Below, piece by piece: positions 6,640 through 14,026 of a stretch of DNA of 32,639 bases. How positions within the stretch are numbered: position 1 is the first letter of the stretch; each line of letters opens with the position of its first letter. Made by a program: the position numbers and the translations under genes. The DNA comes from Polyangium jinanense (GTDB lineage Bacteria > Myxococcota > Polyangia > Polyangiales > Polyangiaceae): assembly GCF_028435365.1 (NCBI RefSeq), contig NZ_JAGTJJ010000093.1:1-32639 (forward strand), given 5' to 3'. Under the pieces are notes generated by a model. The model was not told where the DNA came from and made no database searches. It saw only the letters and a list, made by a program, of their open reading frames with translations.

Positions 6640-9219
6640 TCAGCTCAAGACGACCGGGATCTCCGGCGAAAGGAGGTACCCGCCCGCCTTCTGCTGGATC
6701 ACGCCCTGCAGGCCCAGGCGACGTAGCGTGGCCACGGCGGCGTAGACGCGCTCGGTGCCGGCGGAGGCAAGGATCCGTTCGCCAGGCCAACCCGCCTCGA
6801 CGAGCGCCGCGACCGTGGCGGCCTCGCCGGGGCGCTCCTCTCGTTGCCGCAAAAGGGCCCGCAGCACGCCGCGGAGGGCCTTGCGTCGCTCGAGCGGGAT
6901 GGATGCGTCGCTGCCAGGCGCGCGGAACCAGCTCCCGTCACGCGCGATGAGGAGCGGAGGCGCGGTGCGCGGCGCCGGGACCGGGCTGCGTAAACGCAGG
7001 GCGAGGCGCACCTCCGAGCACGAGGCAAACGCGGCAGGAGGCTCGTCGCCGAGCAGCACGCGCACCGCGGCGAGGAACATCGGCTTGGGGTACGCGGAGA
7101 GCGACGCTTCGGCGCGCCGGTAGAGCATCGCCGCGTCGCCGGCCGCGCCGCGCCGCGCCGCGACCACGCCCTGAGCGGCGAGGATCACGCCCTCGTATTC
7201 GCCGCAGTTCTCGCGCGCGAGGGGCAACGCGGTGCGCAAGTGCTTGGCGGCGGCGGAGAGCTCACCCGCCTCGATGAGCGCGGTCGCGAACTGGTAGAAG
7301 GCGACGGCCTGGGCGCGCCGCACGCCGGCCGCGTCGAGGCGGGCCAAGGCGTCGGAGTACAGCGTGAGCGCCGCGGGCAGATCGCCCGTCTCCTGCTTGC
7401 AGCGCGCAAGGTACGAGAGCGTGATCCCCTCCCAATGCGGCGAGCCGATGCGCGTGAGGGCTTCGAGCGCATCGCCGAGGAGGCGCGATGCCTCGTCGAA
7501 ATCACCCGCAGCGAGCAGGATCACCCCGAGCGCGAGGCGCGCCGTGGCCGAGGCGCTCTCGTCGCCGGCACGATCGGTCTCCGCGATGCTCTGACGAAAG
7601 AGCGGGATCGCACGGTCGTACTCGTCGGTTCCGCCGAAGCTGTTCGCCAGCATCGCGAGCAGCCGCGCGCGGAGCCTCGGCTCGGCGCACGCCTCGAGCG
7701 CGCGCTCGAAGAACGCACGCGCGCGCCCCCAGTCCCCGACGCCCGCCACCGTGTTGCCGAGGCCCGCGAACGCCTCGGCGAGCAGCGTGTGGTCGCCGAT
7801 CGACGCGCCGATCCCGCGCGCCCGCTCGAGGTCGGCCGCCGACTCCGGCAGCCGGCCGAGGAAGCGGCGGACCGTGCCACGCGAAAGGAGCGCGCGCCCC
7901 ACGAGCGCAGGCGACGCGCCTTCGCCCTCGTCGTCGCCCAGCGCGCCGCCGAGCAGCTCCTCGACGGTGATGTAGGGCAGTCCGGACGCGGGCGCGGCGA
8001 GCACGAGAGCCGCGCGGAGCGCGAGGTCGGCCCCCAAAAGCCCGCGGCGATGGACGATCGCGGTGAGGTTCTCCCGCTCGCGTTCGAGGGCGCGGCGCGA
8101 GCCGGCATCGGTGCAGCCGACGAGTCGCTCGCCGAGGCCCACGTAGTAGCGGGCATGCCGCTCGGCCGCGCGCGCCGCGCCCCCTCCCCTCTGCGCGAGC
8201 TCGCTCTCGGCGAACTCGCGGATGCAGATCAAGAGATCGTAGCGGCGCTCGTGGGGATCCTGATCGACCGTCAGCATCGACTGGTCGAGCAGCGATTCGA
8301 GCAGGTCGAGCGGCCACGGGCCGCCTTCCTCGCCGAGCACGGCGTCGGCGGCGTCGAGGGAAAAGCCGCCGCGGAACACGGAGCTCGCGAGGAACGCCTC
8401 CTGCTCCGGCGGGGCGAGCATCACGTAGGACATCTCGATGCTCTCGCGGAGGTTCGCCCGGGCGATCGTCCCGTCGGGCCGCCGGAGCATGCGGAAGCGC
8501 TGGGAGAGGCGCGCGAGCACCTGCTTCGGCGCGAGCACGCGGAAGCGCGACGCCGCGAGCTCGAGCGCGAGGGGCAGGCCATCGAGTTCACGGGCGAGGT
8601 CTTCCATCGTCGCGCGGTCTTCCTGCGGATCAAACGACCCGCCCGCGAAGGCCGAGCCCCGCGCCACGAGCAGCTCCGCCGCTTCGGACCATGGCTCGCC
8701 CGAGCGGCGCTCGGTCGAGAGCGGCGCAAGGCTGAGGGTCGTGGCAGGCGCGCCGGCGAGGCGCCGCCTCGACGTGACGAGCACACGCGCCCCCGGGCCC
8801 TCGCCCTCGAACCACGCCGCGAGCGCCGCGTCGGCCGAAGCGGGGAGCTGCTCGAAGTTGTCGAGCACGAGGAGCATGGCGTCGTCCGAAAAGACCCGCT
8901 CTCGCACGCGCCGCGCGAGCTCGTCCGGGGAGATGTCGAGCGGTACCGGCACGCCGAGGGAGCGCGCGACCTGGAAGAGGAAAGCGCTGAGCGAAGCTGC
9001 TTCCGTGAGGTCGCAGAACCGGAGCACGGAGAGGCGCGGCGACCGCTTCGCGAACTCCGTGGCGAGCCGGGTCTTGCCGACGCCCGGCGGCCCGATGAGC
9101 TCGACGAGGCGACCCCGCGCGAGCGCCTCGGCGATCTTTTCCAGGGCGCTCTCCCGTCCGACGAATCGGCTGGCGCCTCCGTCCCGAGATGTTCGCGTCT
9201 TTTCGGGCCGCGGCGGCAT
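6640..9219 (-). CDS. Large regulatory ATPase (NB-ARC/MalT-like) with TPRs and winged-helix-like C-terminus
   Basis: About 859 aa, probably cytoplasmic. Near the N-terminus 'RFVGRESALEKI' leads into Walker A GPPGVGKT (43-50), and Walker B is LLVLD (116-120). LVTSRR and GLPLALELAA motifs place it among predicted ATPases of the STAND/NB-ARC kind. The middle is TPR-like helical repeats (about 400-720). The last 85 residues (LERRKALRGVLRALL ... AGTERVYAAVATLRRLGLQG ... GGYLL) resemble a winged-helix output domain. STAND ATPases switch on inducer or protein binding, so this is probably a signal-responsive transcription regulator; its target is unknown. The start was set at ATG 9219 just before the conserved part, because the upstream 60 codons are Arg/Ala-rich and overlap the divergent promoter region. 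The Shine-Dalgarno is weak. Confidence 0.82.
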   Translation of the reverse strand: MPPRPEKTRTSRDGGASRFVGRESALEKIAEALARGRLVELIGPPGVGKTRLATEFAKRSPRLSVLRFCDLTEAASLSAFLFQVARSLGVPVPLDISPDELARRVRERVFSDDAMLLVLDNFEQLPASADAALAAWFEGEGPGARVLVTSRRRLAGAPATTLSLAPLSTERRSGEPWSEAAELLVARGSAFAGGSFDPQEDRATMEDLARELDGLPLALELAASRFRVLAPKQVLARLSQRFRMLRRPDGTIARANLRESIEMSYVMLAPPEQEAFLASSVFRGGFSLDAADAVLGEEGGPWPLDLLESLLDQSMLTVDQDPHERRYDLLICIREFAESELAQRGGGAARAAERHARYYVGLGERLVGCTDAGSRRALERERENLTAIVHRRGLLGADLALRAALVLAAPASGLPYITVEELLGGALGDDEGEGASPALVGRALLSRGTVRRFLGRLPESAADLERARGIGASIGDHTLLAEAFAGLGNTVAGVGDWGRARAFFERALEACAEPRLRARLLAMLANSFGGTDEYDRAIPLFRQSIAETDRAGDESASATARLALGVILLAAGDFDEASRLLGDALEALTRIGSPHWEGITLSYLARCKQETGDLPAALTLYSDALARLDAAGVRRAQAVAFYQFATALIEAGELSAAAKHLRTALPLARENCGEYEGVILAAQGVVAARRGAAGDAAMLYRRAEASLSAYPKPMFLAAVRVLLGDEPPAAFASCSEVRLALRLRSPVPAPRTAPPLLIARDGSWFRAPGSDASIPLERRKALRGVLRALLRQREERPGEAATVAALVEAGWPGERILASAGTERVYAAVATLRRLGLQGVIQQKAGGYLLSPEIPVVLS

Positions 9220-9370
9220 GCGAATCCGAGCGTAGCGCGAACGGCCCTGGACGTCCCTACGCCTCGGCCACGCCCTGCCCGAGGGGGGACGTGGACGAGC
9301 GCACGCTCGGCACCGCCCGCGCACGGCCCGCGCCGAATCGAGCAATGGCCGCGTATTCGTTGCCATGGGA

Positions 9371-9402
9371 CGATTGCATCTCGACGAGCAGCATTGCAAT
9401 CG
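9371..9402. promoter_or_regulatory. Inverted repeat in the divergent ATPase/FG-GAP promoter region
   Basis: CGATTGCA (9371-9378) and TGCAATCG (9395-9402) form a perfect 8-bp dyad with a 16-bp spacer. It is followed directly by ATATAGGG, a locally AT-rich, -10-like stretch. It sits in the 268-bp gap between divergent genes, so it is a plausible operator for either, possibly read by the neighbouring ATPase regulator. No binding protein is known. Confidence 0.4.
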
Positions 9403-9487
9403 ATATAGGGTCCGCTACCCTTCGCGCCGCGGCGGCGGCTCTCGGACGTCGGGCACGCGGTCGATACACGAACCAAGAGAAAATGCA

Positions 9488-12178
9488 ATGAAAGACGAGC
9501 GAAGGCATTCTCTTCGATGGCGCTGCTCCATCCTCGCCCTGGGCGTCGGCGCTGCCACGGCCGCGTGCGGCGGCGAGCCGGCCCCCGAAGGCAAAACGTC
9601 GAGCCTCCTCGAGCCGCCCTCGGGCGGCAGCGCATCGACGATATCGAAGGAGCTCTGCGCGGCGTACATCGAGTCCACGCAGCGCGGGGCGTCGCCGCGA
9701 TATGCTGCGGAATCGCCGTCCCCCGGCGTCGTGCGCGCGGACAACGAGGCGCAAGGTTTCTCGACGGTGCTCGACCGCCGAGGCGTGTCGGTGACGTCGC
9801 GGGACGGTGGCTTCATGTTGTCGATGCGCGCGACGGGGCTCGGATGCGAATCCGCCGTGCAAACGCTCGGCGAGGCCCTGCCCGAGGCGGAGGGGAACCG
9901 CGTGCATTATGACCGACCGGGCCTCGACGAGTGGTATCTGAATGGCCCCCTCGGGCTCGAGCAGGGGTTCACGCTGGCGCGGGCGCCCTCCTGCACGGGG
10001 ACGAAGGTCGTCACGCTCGAGCTCGGCGGCGATCTGCATCCTTCCCTCGTGGACGAGGACCGCGATGGACGCGCGGACGCGCTCGCGCTCCTCGACGGCG
10101 CGGGCGGCCAGGCGCTCACGTATTCGGATCTGTATGCGAAAGATGCGACGGGCAGAGCGCTTCCGGCGTGGCTCTCGATCGAGGACGGGCGCGTCGCCAT
10201 TCACGTCGACGACGCGGCGGCCGTGTATCCGGTCGTCATCGATCCGCTGATCACGCAGCAGACGAAGCTCGTGGCTGGCGACGGCGCCGCGGGCGACTTT
10301 TTTGGCCTCGCGGTCGCGCTCTCGGGGGACACCGCGCTCGTGGGAGCGCCCTGGGACAGCGACAAGGGGTATGCCTCGGGCGCCGTGTACGTCTACGTGC
10401 GGACGGGCGGCGTCTGGATGCAGCAGGCCAAGCTCGTTCCGGACGACGGCATCGGCGGGGACCGGTTCGGCTATGCGGTCGCGCTCTCCGGGGATCGGGC
10501 GCTCGTCGGGGCGCCGTACAGCAACCTGATCGGCGGCTCGGCGTACGTGTTCATGCGAAGTGGCGTGGTCTGGACGCAGCAGGCGAAGCTCGTGGCGAAT
10601 GGCGCGACGGGGGCCGACCTCTTCGGAAAATCGGTCGCGATCGACGGGACCACCGCGGTGATCGGCGCGGACAACGACAACCCGATGGGCCCGTATTCGG
10701 GCTCGGCCTACGTCTTCGTGCACGATGGCATCTGGACGCAGCAAGCGAAGCTCGCAGCGGCCGACGGCCATGACTACGCCGCGTTTGGCTTTTCGGTCGC
10801 CGTGTCCGGGGAAACCGCGCTCATCGGGGCCGAAAATGACAACGGGAAGGCCAACAAGGCAGGCGCGGCCTATGTGTTCGTGCGAAGCGGCACCACATGG
10901 ACCCAGCAAAAGAAGCTCGTGGCGGCGGATGGCACCGAGAGCGACAAGTTCGGCCATGCGGTGGCGCTCTCGTCGGACACGGCGCTCATCGGCGCGTCCG
11001 GGGACGATGCGCTGGCGAGCTACGCCGGCTCGGCGTACGTGTTCGAGCGGAGCGGCGGGACGTGGGACCAGCAAGCGAAGCTCCAGGCGAGCGATGGGAA
11101 CAACAATGATCAGGTCGGCTGGTCTGTCGCCCTCGATGGGGACAAGGCGCTGCTCGGCGCGGCGGTCGGGGACGCCCAGGCCACGGGCTCCGGGGCGGCC
11201 TACCTCTTCGTGCGAAGCGGCTTGACCTGGACCGAGCAGGCGAAGCTCGTGGCGAGCGACGGGGCAGCGGACGACCGCCTCGGTACTTCGGTCGGTCTTT
11301 CGGGGGGCACGGCAATCGCCGGGGCGTTTCAGGACGACGACAAGGGGGCCGACTCCGGCGCCGCGTACATGTTCGACGTCCGGACCGTCCAGGGGGGTTC
11401 TTGCGCGACGGCCGCCGATTGCGCGACCGGATTCTGCGTCGACGGCGTCTGCTGCAACGAGGCCTGCGGCGGCGGTGCCGCGAACGATTGCCAGGCGTGT
11501 AGCAAGGCGGCGGGCGCGACGGTCGATGGAACCTGCGCGCCCCTCGCGGCGGGTACGTCGTGCCGAGCGAGCGCAGGTGTGTGCGATGTCGCCGAGAGCT
11601 GCGACGGCGTCGCGAAGGATTGTCCGATGGACGCGAAGATCGCGACGGGCACCGAATGCCACGCCTCCTCCGGCGAGTGCGACGTGGCGGAGACTTGTGA
11701 TGGCGCCACGAACGATTGTCCTGCCGATGCCATCGCTGCGGATGGCACGGTATGCAGCGGTGGGACGTGCTCCGCTGGCGTGTGCATGAGCGGAAGTGGC
11801 GGCGCGGGCGGCAGCGGCGGCATGGGCGGCAGCGGCGGCGCGGGCGGCAGCGGCGGCAGCGGCGGCGCGGGCGGCAGCGGCGGTAGCGGCGGCGCGGCCG
11901 GCAGCGGTGGCGGCGGCGGTAGCGGCGGCGCGGCCGGCAGCGGCGGCACGGGCGGCAGCGGCGGGGCGGGCGGTAGCGGCGGCGCGGCCGGCAGCGGCGG
12001 CAGCTCCACGTCCGAAGCGGGCAGTTGCGACTGTAGTGTACCGGGCGCCCGGGCCGACGATCACAGCCACGCGGCCCTCTTCCTCGTCGGCCTTGGCCTG
12101 TTCATGACGCGCGGCCGTCGTATTCGACACGCCTGGAGCATCCCACCCTGCAAGGCGCGGCATATACTTCGCAGGTGA
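9488..12178 (+). CDS. FG-GAP repeat surface protein with MYXO-CTERM-like tail (paralogue of 356-2896)
   Basis: 896-aa exported protein with the same plan as the protein at 356-2896. It has a signal peptide ending in TAAC (Cys 27, a weaker lipobox), the conserved N-terminal domain (ELCAAYIESTQRGASPRY ... YPVVIDPLI) and about seven FG-GAP blades (about 250-637). These are followed by a Cys-rich region (CATAADCATGFCVDGVCC, about 638-765), a GGSGGAGGS linker, an SCDC motif, a hydrophobic helix and basic residues. ATG 9488 was chosen because the signal peptide starts there, with AAGAGA upstream. The reading frame continues some 20 residues past the typical MYXO-CTERM end, and its stop overlaps the GTG of the kinase gene (GTGA), so the two are probably co-transcribed. 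Ligand unknown. Confidence 0.9.
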   Translation: MKDERRHSLRWRCSILALGVGAATAACGGEPAPEGKTSSLLEPPSGGSASTISKELCAAYIESTQRGASPRYAAESPSPGVVRADNEAQGFSTVLDRRGVSVTSRDGGFMLSMRATGLGCESAVQTLGEALPEAEGNRVHYDRPGLDEWYLNGPLGLEQGFTLARAPSCTGTKVVTLELGGDLHPSLVDEDRDGRADALALLDGAGGQALTYSDLYAKDATGRALPAWLSIEDGRVAIHVDDAAAVYPVVIDPLITQQTKLVAGDGAAGDFFGLAVALSGDTALVGAPWDSDKGYASGAVYVYVRTGGVWMQQAKLVPDDGIGGDRFGYAVALSGDRALVGAPYSNLIGGSAYVFMRSGVVWTQQAKLVANGATGADLFGKSVAIDGTTAVIGADNDNPMGPYSGSAYVFVHDGIWTQQAKLAAADGHDYAAFGFSVAVSGETALIGAENDNGKANKAGAAYVFVRSGTTWTQQKKLVAADGTESDKFGHAVALSSDTALIGASGDDALASYAGSAYVFERSGGTWDQQAKLQASDGNNNDQVGWSVALDGDKALLGAAVGDAQATGSGAAYLFVRSGLTWTEQAKLVASDGAADDRLGTSVGLSGGTAIAGAFQDDDKGADSGAAYMFDVRTVQGGSCATAADCATGFCVDGVCCNEACGGGAANDCQACSKAAGATVDGTCAPLAAGTSCRASAGVCDVAESCDGVAKDCPMDAKIATGTECHASSGECDVAETCDGATNDCPADAIAADGTVCSGGTCSAGVCMSGSGGAGGSGGMGGSGGAGGSGGSGGAGGSGGSGGAAGSGGGGGSGGAAGSGGTGGSGGAGGSGGAAGSGGSSTSEAGSCDCSVPGARADDHSHAALFLVGLGLFMTRGRRIRHAWSIPPCKARHILRR
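11791..12003 (+). repeat. In-gene GGCGGCAGC-type short repeat encoding a Gly/Ser/Ala linker
   Basis: A 9-12 bp simple repeat encodes GGSGGAGGSGG and GGAAGSGG units between the Cys-rich region and the membrane tail of the FG-GAP protein. It is analogous to, but differs in residue choice (Ser instead of Met) from, the linker of the paralogue. Copy-number variation between strains is likely. Confidence 0.8.
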
Positions 12179-13803
12179 CTCCGAAGCGGGTAAGCGCAAG
12201 CCAACGCGAGGTCCAGCCCCCGCAACCGTCGCTCACGCTCGTCGAGCGCGTCCCCGGGTCGACGATCGGGGCTGGCTCGTTGTTCCAGGGTCATTACGAG
12301 ATCCTAGCCAAGCTCGGCCAGGGAGGATTCGCCGCCGTCTATCAGGCGCGCCAGGTCGCGACGGGCCAGCTCGTCGCCATCAAGATCATGCGCTCCGGCA
12401 TAGCGGGCGACCACAGCCGGCGCGTCGCGCGCTTCCAGCGCGAGATACGGCTTTGCGCCCGACTCCACCATCCCAACATCGTCCGCCTGATCGACTCCGG
12501 CCATACGCCCGAGGGGCTCCTCTACACCGTGTTCGAATTCGTCCCGGGGGAGAACCTCGCGGACGTCCTCGCCAGGGAGGGCGCCCTCGATCCGCGCGAG
12601 GCCAGGCACCTCATGCTCCAGGTCCTCGATGCGCTCTGTTGCGCCCACGCACAAGGGGTCGTCCATCGGGACATCAAACCTGCGAACATCATGGTGGTCC
12701 CGACGGGCGCGCGGCGGAACGCCATGGTGCTCGATTTCGGCATTGGAGCGCTCGTCGATGCGATGGCGGGGCCGAGCCCGAACAAGACGGTCGCCACCAA
12801 TGAAGTCGTGTGCACGCCCGGATACGCCGCGCCGGAGCAGATCAAGGCGATGCGGCCGACCGCTCGCTCCGACCTGTATGCATGGGGGCTCGTCTTCCTG
12901 GAGAGCCTCACGGGCAAGCCGGCCATCACGGGGGGCTCTTTGCAAGAGGTCCTCCTCAAGCAGATGAGCAGCGCGCCCGTCCCGATTCCCAGGCCGCTCT
13001 GGGGCCACCCCCTCGGCGAGCTCCTGCGGGAGGCGCTCGTCAAAGACGTCCGCGAGCGCAACGTCGACGCCGAGGGACTCTTCTGGAGGCTCCAGGCCTG
13101 CAAGGTCAACGGGCTGCGGCGAGAGTCCTTCCTCGAGCCCGCGGCCCGGCGCGCCCAGCGGTCGCAGACGACCCTGCCCTTGCGGCCCCGGGCCTCGGGC
13201 CGGGGCCTCGCGCTCGTCCCGTCGAAGCGGCCCTCCGAGGCCGATCGACGGCAGCTCACCGCCCTTTGTTATGGCCTGACCGCGCTCGGCCCGGGCCCCG
13301 ACGCCATGGATATCGAGGAGGTCGAGGAGCTGATCAGCCGCGAGCAGGCGAGCTGCGCCGACCTCGTGCGCCGCCACCACGGGCGCTTCGCCGGCGCGCT
13401 CGGCGACGAGGTGTTGAGCTACTTCGGCAGCGATGCGGCGCCGAAAGACGGCGCCGTTTCCGCGGGTCGCGCCGCGCTCGAGCTCCTTTCGAGGGTGCAG
13501 AGCCAGAGCGCCCGGCTCGAGGCGGAACGAGGGATCCGCCTCGAGGTTCGAATCGGCCTGCATACCGGTCTCGCGGGCAACCGCGACATGCGCGGCCCGG
13601 CGCACGCGCTCGGGACCACCCCCGCGATTGCCGCACGCCTGAGCGCGCTCGCGGCCCCCGATACCATCGTCCTCAGCAGCACCACGTCCCGGCTCCTCGA
13701 AGGGCCCTTCACGCTCGCGCATGGCGGGGCGTTGCCCGTCGAGGGCCTCGACCGTCCCGTCGAGGTATTCCTCCTCCGCGGCGAGAAGGGGACCCCTTCG
13801 TAA
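12175..13803 (+). CDS. Ser/Thr kinase fused to a degenerate cyclase domain (TOMM kinase/cyclase type)
   Basis: 542 aa, predicted cytoplasmic. Residues about 40-310 are a complete Hanks-type kinase: glycine loop GQGGFAAV, Lys 70 in VAIK, HRDIKPAN (164-171), DFG (187-189) and APE (209-211). Residues about 355-540 are a class III nucleotide-cyclase fold (RRQLTALCYGL ... GDEVLSYFG ... LEVRIGLHTG). The first metal Asp of the usual 'FADL' is Gly 367, while the second Asp (411) is kept, so cyclase activity is doubtful. The order matches the known 'TOMM system kinase/cyclase fusion' family. The YcaO gene starts 223 bp downstream on the same strand. The GTG start overlaps the FG-GAP stop with no clear Shine-Dalgarno, suggesting translational coupling. 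No membrane helix. Confidence 0.88.
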   Translation: MTPKRVSASQREVQPPQPSLTLVERVPGSTIGAGSLFQGHYEILAKLGQGGFAAVYQARQVATGQLVAIKIMRSGIAGDHSRRVARFQREIRLCARLHHPNIVRLIDSGHTPEGLLYTVFEFVPGENLADVLAREGALDPREARHLMLQVLDALCCAHAQGVVHRDIKPANIMVVPTGARRNAMVLDFGIGALVDAMAGPSPNKTVATNEVVCTPGYAAPEQIKAMRPTARSDLYAWGLVFLESLTGKPAITGGSLQEVLLKQMSSAPVPIPRPLWGHPLGELLREALVKDVRERNVDAEGLFWRLQACKVNGLRRESFLEPAARRAQRSQTTLPLRPRASGRGLALVPSKRPSEADRRQLTALCYGLTALGPGPDAMDIEEVEELISREQASCADLVRRHHGRFAGALGDEVLSYFGSDAAPKDGAVSAGRAALELLSRVQSQSARLEAERGIRLEVRIGLHTGLAGNRDMRGPAHALGTTPAIAARLSALAAPDTIVLSSTTSRLLEGPFTLAHGGALPVEGLDRPVEVFLLRGEKGTPS

Positions 13804-14026
13804 ACATATCATGTAGACAAACACGGAAAAACCATGGAGCTACGGCCGAAGCTCCTGCGTGTCGATCGTCGCGTACGATGGCCGGCCGTCCGGAACAGGG
13901 GAGCTCATCCTCGGCGAGAGAGGTGCGTCCGCTCTCGCGGGGGCCGCGATTTCTGTTAAGCTCCCTCGCCTTCCAATGGCCCACGGGCCACTTCCTTTGG
14001 TCAGCCATCTGCGATGGATGTGCGAC

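Noticed and set aside
7240..9408. 722-aa plus-strand ORF opposite the ATPase
   Set aside because: Antisense shadow; the minus frame has Walker A/B and TPRs.
9257..12199. 980-aa minus-strand ORF opposite the FG-GAP protein
   Set aside because: Ala/Arg repeats arise from the Gly-linker DNA read in reverse; no domain.
13859..14026. 56-aa N-terminal extension of YcaO, or a small peptide gene
   Set aside because: Not conserved-looking, no Shine-Dalgarno, no leader-peptide motif; family-like sequence begins at 14027.
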